DNA of 25,031 nucleotides from CAZRVH01 sp964624905 (GTDB taxonomy: Bacteria > Patescibacteriota > Gracilibacteria > Peribacterales > Peribacteraceae), in the NCBI GenBank assembly GCA_964624905.1, contig CAZUYK010000015.1, forward strand, positions 1 to 25,031, written 5' to 3'. Of this stretch, positions 20,544 through 25,031 are shown piece after piece; position 1 is the first letter of the stretch, and each line of letters starts with the position of its first letter. The notes below the pieces were generated by a model. It ran no database searches and was not told the origin of the DNA. It was given only the letters and a program-made list of their open reading frames with translations. Both the position numbers and the translations under genes were made by a program.

Positions 20544-20679
20544 ATTTAAGAAATAATGTAATCTGACCACAGTCATTACGTTGTGATCTTCCCTCTGGGA
20601 GCGGTCAAAGCCCCGTGCTTCAAAAGACGTAATGCCTGATCTACGGGTGTTCGTCTTACAGGCGCAACGCCCGTTTTTT
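20544..20679 (+). ncRNA. Candidate small structured RNA, unknown class
   Basis: No gene is encoded in 20486-20744, yet the plus strand has promoter-like boxes (TATAAT at 20532-20537, and TTGACA at 20537-20542 with TAATCT 16 bases on) and a clear terminator at 20643-20679. The RNA between them would be about 110-135 nt. Its segments can fold two ways: GTAAT (20559-20563) with ATTAC (20575-20579), extended by GAC/GTC; or CATTACGT (20574-20581) with ACGTAATG (20627-20634). A small CTTCCC / GGGAG hairpin lies inside. It does not match my memory of SRP RNA, 6S, tmRNA or common riboswitches, and no plus-strand gene follows, so it looks like an independent small RNA. The 5' end is uncertain. Confidence 0.5.
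20643..20679 (+). terminator. Rho-independent terminator of the candidate small RNA
   Basis: ACGGGTGTT (20643-20651) pairs with AACGCCCGT (20666-20674), followed by six T residues at 20674-20679. There is no T run on the minus strand, so it serves plus-strand transcription. Confidence 0.8.
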
Positions 20680-20716
20680 ATGGTTCGGCGGGCTCACCAT
20701 GACAGCTAAAAAACGT

Positions 20717-20740
20717 GTCACCCTGAGCTTGTCGAAGGGG
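20717..20740. repeat. Dispersed palindromic repeat (CCCTGAGCTTGTCGAAGGG type)
   Basis: The imperfect palindrome CCCTGAGCTTGTCGAAGGG preceded by GTCA matches a short repeat I have seen scattered in many environmental bacterial genomes. Here it lies just after the pilD stop codon, next to a second small inverted repeat TGACA / TGTCA (20700-20720). Only one copy is in the window, so the family call comes from memory. Confidence 0.6.
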
Positions 20741-20744
20741 ACTC

Positions 20745-21500
20745 TTAAATATTCACGATCAAGGGTAACTCCGGCGCGAAGAACATCACGAGGATGGCGC
20801 TGATGATGAGGAACGGACCGAAGGCGATGCGCGCGCCGATCGTTTCTTTTTTGCGTATCAGAAGGAACACGCCCCACAGCGCCCCGAGCATATATGCGAA
20901 GAGGATGCACCAGATCATCTCGCTCAGATAGCCGAGCACCAACCCGATGGCGCCGGCCAGGAACACGTCGCCGCTGCCCACCCAGCGCCCGCGGCTGAGG
21001 AGCCACTGGATTCCGAAGAACGCCAGGCCCGCGACAGGCGCGAAGAGGGGGAACTGCCCGTGCGTGAGATGGAACAAAAGCCCGAAAATGGCCGCGATGC
21101 CCGTAAGGAGATCGGGGATGAGCTGGGTGCGTATATCCGTCGCCGCGATGAGCAGCAGCGCCCACAGGGCGATGGAGAGGCACAGGGCGGGGATCCACAG
21201 GAAGCTCGCGATATACAGCGCCATCATGAACAGGAGGGCGGAGAAAAGTTCGACCAACGGATACTGCAGCGAGATCTTTTCCCCGCACCCGCGGCACTTT
21301 CCCATCTGCACCAGGAAACTGACGATCGGGATCAACTCCAGCGGCACCAGTACTTTCTTACAATGCGGGCAGTGCGACCTTCCGCTGATGGAATTGCCGT
21401 GGGGCAGACGGAATATGAGGACGTTTCCGAAGCTGCCGAGCACCAGCCCGAGCACTGCGAAGACGATGAGGGAGACGAGAGGATCCGTGGTGTAGAACAT
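20745..21500 (-). CDS. pilD: Prepilin peptidase and N-methyltransferase PilD (A24 family)
   Basis: A 251-aa membrane aspartic protease that cuts prepilin leaders after the glycine and methylates the new N-terminus. The N-terminal part has GSFGNVLIFRLP and the zinc motif C44-x2-C47 / C69-x2-C72 of the methyltransferase domain. The catalytic aspartates are D122 in AATDIRTQLIPD and D178 in GSGDVFLAGAIG, with about seven membrane helices. Length is normal. It is the likely processing enzyme for the five prepilin-like proteins encoded at 8148-12501. It starts 4 bases after the stop codon of a 60-aa membrane protein and shares its promoter; GAGG lies 3 bases before the ATG. Confidence 0.96.
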   Translation of the reverse strand: MFYTTDPLVSLIVFAVLGLVLGSFGNVLIFRLPHGNSISGRSHCPHCKKVLVPLELIPIVSFLVQMGKCRGCGEKISLQYPLVELFSALLFMMALYIASFLWIPALCLSIALWALLLIAATDIRTQLIPDLLTGIAAIFGLLFHLTHGQFPLFAPVAGLAFFGIQWLLSRGRWVGSGDVFLAGAIGLVLGYLSEMIWCILFAYMLGALWGVFLLIRKKETIGARIAFGPFLIISAILVMFFAPELPLIVNI

Positions 21501-21504
21501 GTCC

Positions 21505-21687
21505 TCAGCTTACCTTCTTGCTCTTCCAATAGGAAACGATCGACGCGCGGACCTTCTTCAGGCAGAGCGGGGAGAGGATGACGACGAGGAAGAGGAGCGG
21601 GGACAGCTTCAGGATCCGAAACAGCACCAGTGCGACGATGGCACCTACAACGGCTCCGAACAGCGGTGAGGATGTGAGTTTGTGCAT
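21505..21687 (-). CDS. Small membrane protein, 60 aa, upstream of pilD
   Basis: An unrecognised 60-aa protein with two adjacent hydrophobic helices (about 8-24 GAVVGAIVALVLFRIL and 29-44 LLFLVVILSPLCLK) and a basic tail KKVRASIVSYWKSKKVS. A cytoplasmic tail fits the positive-inside rule. It is the first gene of a two-gene unit with pilD, 4 bases apart. The start at 21687 is set by an extended -10 promoter 7 bases upstream; a frame open to 21750 would run through that promoter and the inverted repeat. A role with PilD or in the membrane is only inferred from position. Confidence 0.7.
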   Translation of the reverse strand: MHKLTSSPLFGAVVGAIVALVLFRILKLSPLLFLVVILSPLCLKKVRASIVSYWKSKKVS

Positions 21688-21694
21688 TCGTTCT

Positions 21695-21703
21695 ATTATA
21701 GCA
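21695..21703 (-). promoter_or_regulatory. Extended -10 promoter (TGC-TATAAT) of the 60-aa gene and pilD
   Basis: A perfect TATAAT with upstream TGC on the minus strand, ending 7 bases before the ATG. The TTTTCTGCTATAAT stretch is identical to that upstream of the histidine kinase gene, 14 kb away. Confidence 0.75.
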
Positions 21704-21715
21704 GAAAACTGGATT

Positions 21716-21764
21716 GGTAGGAAGTAGGTATGTTGATCCGTAGCTACCAACCTACCTTCCTACC
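21716..21764. repeat. Intergenic inverted repeat
   Basis: GGTAGGAAGTAGG (21716-21728) is nearly the reverse complement of CCTACCTTCCTACC (21751-21764), with one bulged base. The arms could form a hairpin with a 22-base loop. There is no T run, so it is not a standard terminator. It lies between the nucleotidyltransferase stop codon and the next promoter. Confidence 0.6.
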
Positions 21765-21767
21765 CAC

Positions 21768-22154
21768 CTAATCCCTCCTCAGCAAACTGCTTTTGTACTT
21801 TTCCGGCTCGAACCCCGGCAACCGCTCGATCGGACACGGCAGATCACTCTCACTAATTCCCGGCGGTAATTTCTGATCGTATCCAAGCAGGATGAGATCC
21901 GGACCGATCTCACGGACGGGCTTCAGGTAGTCGCCGTCATCGGATCCAAGCACCACGACCGCGTCGGGAAATGCTTTTTCGATCGCCGCTTTCCGTTCTT
22001 CCTGCGAATGGGCGGGGCACCTCTTCTTGATCCGCTCCACCGTCGCGTCGCGCGCCACGACGACATGCAAGTCGCCGCGTTTCCTCCCTTCGTTCAAGAC
22101 GAAGAGATGGCCGGGATGGAGGAGGTCGAACGTGCCAAACAGCAACACCTTCAT
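21768..22154 (-). CDS. Cytidylyltransferase-like nucleotidyltransferase (TagD/RibL type)
   Basis: A 128-aa enzyme of the HxGH nucleotidyltransferase superfamily. The active-site motif GTFDLLHPGH is near the N-terminus (residues 7-16), RIKKRCPAHSQEER in the middle is the usual conserved Arg/Glu region, and ILLGYDQ is the third motif (in place of the common GSD or EGD). Size and motifs match glycerol-3-phosphate cytidylyltransferase (TagD) and archaeal-type FAD synthetase (RibL); the sequence alone does not decide which substrate is used. No teichoic-acid or riboflavin genes are adjacent. TAGACT ends 8 bases before the ATG, so the message is probably leaderless. Confidence 0.88.
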   Translation of the reverse strand: MKVLLFGTFDLLHPGHLFVLNEGRKRGDLHVVVARDATVERIKKRCPAHSQEERKAAIEKAFPDAVVVLGSDDGDYLKPVREIGPDLILLGYDQKLPPGISESDLPCPIERLPGFEPEKYKSSLLRRD

Positions 22155-22162
22155 AGGGGAGC

Positions 22163-22190
22163 AGTCTAACCTACAAGCTACAACCTACAA
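22163..22190 (-). promoter_or_regulatory. Promoter of the nucleotidyltransferase, built from heptamer repeats
   Basis: On the minus strand, -35 TTGTAG (22185-22190), a 16-base spacer and -10 TAGACT (22163-22168), 8 bases from the ATG. The -35 and spacer consist of a tandem heptamer. Confidence 0.5.
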
Positions 22191-22203
22191 GCCACCCCCC
22201 CCC
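22171..22203. repeat. Tandem heptamer repeat and C9 tract
   Basis: Three tandem heptamers CTACAAG, CTACAAC, CTACAAG (22171-22191) are followed by a run of nine C residues (22195-22203). Both lie in the 52-base gap that includes the nucleotidyltransferase promoter. Confidence 0.7.
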
Positions 22204-22206
22204 TCA

Positions 22207-24255
22207 TCATTGCGCCGCCGCGCTCGCGTTATTACCCGTCTGCTGCAGGTCGATCACCCACACGCGCTTCTCATCCATGACATACAAGTGCGCCTCGTCC
22301 GGATCCACGTAGAGATCCTTGAGGGTTCCAAGCTGCTCTCCTTCCAAGACGAACTGGCGCAGATACGAGGCCTCGCCCGCGGTGCCTCCGTCACTAATCA
22401 CGACGACGCGCTTCTTCTCGGAATCGAGCACGTACATGCTTCCTTCGGGAAGCTTGAAGATTTTTGTAGCGCCTTCCAGGAGGCCGTCCGGGGCCTTGCG
22501 GATGACGTACGGCTGGGTCTCCCCGCGGAAGAGCTTCACGATGGTGCCGTTATCCTTAAGCACGTATACGTTGCCATCGATCGCCATGTCGAGCGCGCCC
22601 TTCAGGTCGCCGTTCACGTTGTATCCCACGGGCGCGCCGTAGCGGTCCGTCAGGCGCTCATACTTGTAGATCTGGTTGTCCTCGGGCGAGAGCATGTAGA
22701 GGAATCGCAGGTAGGCACTGATGGCCACTCCTCCTTCCCATCCTTTCGGATCATCGGTCTTCATGGTCGTGGCCTGGTTGCCGTTCCACTCGATGACGCT
22801 GTTGCCCGTCATAAGGAACGCCTGGCTCTGGAAACGCGAGAAGTTGGAGCCATCGAGGATAAGCACGTCGTCGGAGAGGCGGACGGGATCTTCCACCGTA
22901 TTCAGCAGGACGCGGTACAGACTCTGGCGGTCGTGGACGACGAACTCGCCGTCGCCGAGGCCCACCATGCCGGATCCCAGCACGTCGGAAGATTTGGCCG
23001 AGATATTGGCCACCATGCGCGGGGACAGGCGGAGGATGTTATTGATCTCTTCGCGCTTGGAGCGGATCGTTTCCAGAAGATTCAAGGCATCGACGCGGAA
23101 GAGGCCCGCCTCGTTGTCCATCACTTGCTTCGCACGCTCCTCGGCCTGGGTGAGGATGGCATTGGCACTGTCCATATCGCCCATGAGGCGGCGGTTGTCC
23201 GCTGTCTGGAGCTGCGTATTGATTTGTTCGATGAGCGTTTGCAGCTCCGCGCGCGTCTTGCTGCGTTCGCTGAAGGTGAAGAGCTGCACCACCATCCAGA
23301 TGACGACCAGCGCCCCGATGGCGCCAGCAAGAATGAGGAGGTGCGCCCTCTGGCGGCGGCGTGGATCTTTCAGATCTTTCAGCACTCCTTGCACGAATTC
23401 AACCGAACGCGTGACCAGCGGTGCGTTGCGTAGGCCGGGCAATGCGGCGGCTCCGGCCGTTCCTTTCTTCAGTGCCGTGCGCCCCATGCTGCCCACCTTC
23501 GACATCGTGTCGCGGGACGGCAGGAAAGAGGATAGTGATCCGATGGATGCCATGATTCCGGTTCCGCGTCGGGTATCGCGGCGGCGGTTCACGGGAGCCT
23601 CGTACTCATCCTCTTCCACGGTTTCCCTGCGGGAAGCGGCGCGGACGGATCCGTTCGGCAGCATCAACGCCAGCGCCGCGTGCTGGTCGTCGGTTTCCAG
23701 GGTCCGGATGAGGGTATCGATGGACGTGCTTCCTTTGCTTGCATGCGTTGCGAGCTGCGCCGGCGTGAGCGAACGCAAAAGTCGCTGCGTGGACAGGATG
23801 ACGGCATCCCCGGGCTGCAGCGCTCCGCTGGCGATATGCACGAAGGCAGGCGTGGGCTTGCCGGAGTATTCGGTGATCTGGCTCGCCACGCCTTTGCGGA
23901 CGAGATACGCTTCGGCACGCCCCGCGTGGGAGACATGCAGCGTTCCTTCCCTGTCCAGAATGCCTATAAGCATGTGGACGTCATTGATGGCGCGCGCCAC
24001 GAGCATTCCCTTCAAGAGACCATTCATTTCCTTCAAGGTGTCGTCCAGGCGTTCGGAAGGATCTCCTTCCGTTTCCAAAAGGGCATGGCGAATGATCATC
24101 TCGGATTCGCGTTCGACGGTGGCGGCCTCCCGTTCATCCGAATGCACCTCGAGCACGAAGCACACCGTCTCACCGTTTGCAGAGGTGAGTTCAAGGGATG
24201 TCAGAAAGAGATCCGAACCCGCTTTCGTAGAGCCTGTGCGGACCGTAACGTCCAT
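22207..24255 (-). CDS. PPM-phosphatase-like domain, membrane helix and C-terminal propeller
   Basis: A 682-aa membrane protein of unknown function. Residues 1-200 resemble the PP2C/PPM fold: RTGSTKAGSD, FVLEVHSDEREAA where VADGxGGH is expected, LHVSHAGRAEAYLVRKG where xxHxGDSRxYxxRxG is expected, and LQPGDAVILSTQRLLRSLT, a typical late motif. The metal-binding Asp residues are missing, so phosphatase activity is doubtful. A charged linker leads to one membrane helix (303-328), then a coiled coil (330-408) and a repeat-rich beta region (about 411-670) resembling a beta-propeller, for example MYVLDSEKKRVVVIS and LYVMDEKRVWVIDL. The likely topology is N-terminus inside, propeller outside. The start at 24255 is favoured by a promoter just upstream and by lower GC before it. 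Confidence 0.8.
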   Translation of the reverse strand: MDVTVRTGSTKAGSDLFLTSLELTSANGETVCFVLEVHSDEREAATVERESEMIIRHALLETEGDPSERLDDTLKEMNGLLKGMLVARAINDVHMLIGILDREGTLHVSHAGRAEAYLVRKGVASQITEYSGKPTPAFVHIASGALQPGDAVILSTQRLLRSLTPAQLATHASKGSTSIDTLIRTLETDDQHAALALMLPNGSVRAASRRETVEEDEYEAPVNRRRDTRRGTGIMASIGSLSSFLPSRDTMSKVGSMGRTALKKGTAGAAALPGLRNAPLVTRSVEFVQGVLKDLKDPRRRQRAHLLILAGAIGALVVIWMVVQLFTFSERSKTRAELQTLIEQINTQLQTADNRRLMGDMDSANAILTQAEERAKQVMDNEAGLFRVDALNLLETIRSKREEINNILRLSPRMVANISAKSSDVLGSGMVGLGDGEFVVHDRQSLYRVLLNTVEDPVRLSDDVLILDGSNFSRFQSQAFLMTGNSVIEWNGNQATTMKTDDPKGWEGGVAISAYLRFLYMLSPEDNQIYKYERLTDRYGAPVGYNVNGDLKGALDMAIDGNVYVLKDNGTIVKLFRGETQPYVIRKAPDGLLEGATKIFKLPEGSMYVLDSEKKRVVVISDGGTAGEASYLRQFVLEGEQLGTLKDLYVDPDEAHLYVMDEKRVWVIDLQQTGNNASAAAQ

Positions 24256-24265
24256 ACAGTGCAAT

Positions 24266-24294
24266 AAGGTACGTGCGGCAGGATCAAATCGCAA
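24266..24294 (-). promoter_or_regulatory. Promoter of the phosphatase-like/propeller gene
   Basis: On the minus strand, -35 TTGCGA (24289-24294), a 17-base spacer and -10 TACCTT (24266-24271), 10 bases before the ATG at 24255. It supports that start over the in-frame ATG at 24366. The rest of the gap 24295-24458 shows only a small hairpin AGCCG / CGGCT around 24392-24414. Confidence 0.5.
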
Positions 24295-24458
24295 GCTGAT
24301 ACAGGAACCGCCGTAGCATGAAAGGCCAAAAGCTGGGCTGATCTGCATCCTGTGCCAGAGACACATGCCAAAACAACCCGTTTTCCAGCCGATTGCAAAT
24401 TTTCCGGCTAAAAATTCGTGATCTGTAAGCCAAAAAGAAAGATGCTCGACATTCTACC

Positions 24459-24487
24459 TTGCTTTCCCGAGGGGGGAGGGGTACGAT
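24459..24487 (+). promoter_or_regulatory. Promoter of the RNase J gene
   Basis: -35 TTGCTT (24459-24464), a 17-base spacer that is strikingly G-rich, and -10 TACGAT (24482-24487). It gives a leader of about 30 nt with no Shine-Dalgarno sequence. Confidence 0.45.
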
Positions 24488-24523
24488 GGAGTGAGTTCAT
24501 TATTTTTTCCAAATACACCACAC

Positions 24524-25031
24524 ATGAAAACGGTGAAAGATTGGGTCCAACGCTATGTTGGAAGTACCCCCGGAGCGCCGACGGACAAACCGACGCAGAA
24601 CAATACGAACGGCACGCCGCAACAGCAGCGTCCGTCAGATACAACGCGCCCGCCGCAAAAAAGCGGGGGACGCAACAGGCACAGGAACCGCGGACGCGGC
24701 GGCCAGGCCAATAACGGCCAGCGCCCGCCGCAACAGCAAGGCACGGCACAGCCGCAACCCATCCTGCAAGCCGGCCAGGGCTCCCGCAAGGGAGGACTGA
24801 AGGTCTATCCGCTCGGAGGATTCGAGCAGGTGGGACGCAACTGCTTCGTCATCGAAGTGGACAGCGACATCTACATCATCGACCTCGGACTCCAGTTCCC
24901 GGAAGAGGACATGCTCGGCATCGACTATTTGATCCCGGACATCACGTGCCTCAAGGGACGCGAGAAGAACATCAAAGCGGTGCTCTTCACCCACGGCCAC
25001 CTGGACCACATCGGCGCGGTGCAGCACCTGC
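24524..25031 (+). CDS. rnj: Ribonuclease J, N-terminal part (3' truncated by window edge)
   Basis: The first 169 codons of a metallo-beta-lactamase/beta-CASP ribonuclease that processes and degrades RNA from the 5' end or internally. Residues 1-89 are a disordered, Asn/Gln/Pro/Arg/Gly-rich extension (for example GGRNRHRNRGRGGQ), likely RNA-binding. From about residue 90 the RNase J fold begins: LKVYPLGGFEQVGRNCFVIE, IIDLGLQFPEEDMLGIDYLIPD and the metal-binding HGHLDHIGA motif at the end of the window. These are diagnostic of RNase J rather than other lactamase-fold enzymes. The ATG at 24524 follows a weak promoter. The gene is divergent from the propeller-protein gene. Confidence 0.93.
   Translation, partial: MKTVKDWVQRYVGSTPGAPTDKPTQNNTNGTPQQQRPSDTTRPPQKSGGRNRHRNRGRGGQANNGQRPPQQQGTAQPQPILQAGQGSRKGGLKVYPLGGFEQVGRNCFVIEVDSDIYIIDLGLQFPEEDMLGIDYLIPDITCLKGREKNIKAVLFTHGHLDHIGAVQHL

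Noticed and set aside
20544..20679. Identity of the small RNA as SRP RNA, 6S RNA or tmRNA
   Set aside because: It lacks the GGAAGCA-type SRP loop and any tag-coding or tRNA-like part, and no long closing stem with central bubble typical of 6S is evident by eye.
22027..24316. Two long plus-strand frames (468 and 531 aa)
   Set aside because: They overlap each other and lie antisense to the phosphatase-like/propeller gene, with no motif and shadow-type composition.
24256..24366. Longer N-terminus for the phosphatase-like protein
   Set aside because: The extra 37 codons have lower GC and contain the promoter at 24266-24294. Some of that segment could still be coding, so this is a preference and not a certainty.
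1..25031. Alternative genetic code with TGA as glycine
   Set aside because: TGA ends well-bounded genes such as those at 2782 and 20047, and conserved proteins contain no in-frame TGA.
1..25031. CRISPR array, transposase, integrase or prophage genes
   Set aside because: No regularly spaced direct repeats, cas genes, transposase motifs or phage structural genes were seen on either strand.

Overview
The window looks like a fragment of a small-genome, GC-rich bacterium of the candidate phyla radiation (Patescibacteria). The evidence is indirect: a compact genome with abutting or overlapping genes, a minimal PilB/PilC/PilD pilus system with unusual multi-domain pilins, a Ser/Ala-rich linker in a pilin, and many first-in-operon genes with no Shine-Dalgarno sequence. 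TGA is used as an ordinary stop, so this is not a code-25 lineage (Gracilibacteria or Absconditabacteria). The Ser-rich pilin recalls Peribacteria or Peregrinibacteria, but that placement is a guess. I see no phage, insertion sequence or CRISPR array.

Layout. 1-2782 (+): the 3' end of nusA with its terminator, then a DEDDh exonuclease fused to a DinG-like helicase region that has lost its ATPase motifs. 2783-4545 (-): a small membrane-anchored Cys-rich protein and a polyprenyl-phosphate sugar-phosphate transferase. 4586-5129: RNase P RNA (-) and tRNA-Thr(TGT) (+), transcribed divergently from back-to-back promoters. 5240-5722 (+): an unknown 160-aa protein. 5779-7962 (-): a membrane sensor histidine kinase. 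8148-16991 (-): a type IV pilus cluster in the order receiver protein, pilB, pilC, Ser-linker pilin, beta-propeller pilin, PilX-like, PilW-like, and a major-pilin-like gene with its own promoter and terminator. 17084-18183 (-): two unknown membrane or exported proteins. 18281-20485: recR (-), an unknown 359-aa gene (+) and smpB (-). 20532-20740: a candidate small RNA and a dispersed palindromic repeat. 20745-22154 (-): prepilin peptidase pilD, a 60-aa membrane protein and a TagD/RibL-like nucleotidyltransferase. 22207-24255 (-): a PPM-phosphatase-like protein with a membrane span and a propeller. 24524-25031 (+): the 5' end of an RNase J gene.

How it fits together. PilB (motor), PilC (platform), PilD (prepilin peptidase) and five prepilin-like proteins make up most of a type IV pilus or pseudopilus machine; no pilT or pilMNO is in the window. 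A stand-alone receiver heads the pilus operon and an unpaired histidine kinase lies just beyond its tail, so they may be partners. RNase P, RNase J, SmpB and NusA are RNA-processing and translation-quality genes, and RecR is for recombination repair.

The most notable signals are: the exonuclease-pseudohelicase; the PilC N-terminal extension carrying three copies of one short motif; the pilin fused to an apparent seven-bladed propeller; the phosphatase-like protein lacking metal ligands; a -10 box 6-11 nt upstream of the start codon in eleven genes, implying leaderless mRNAs; and an orphan small RNA whose segments can pair in two exclusive ways.
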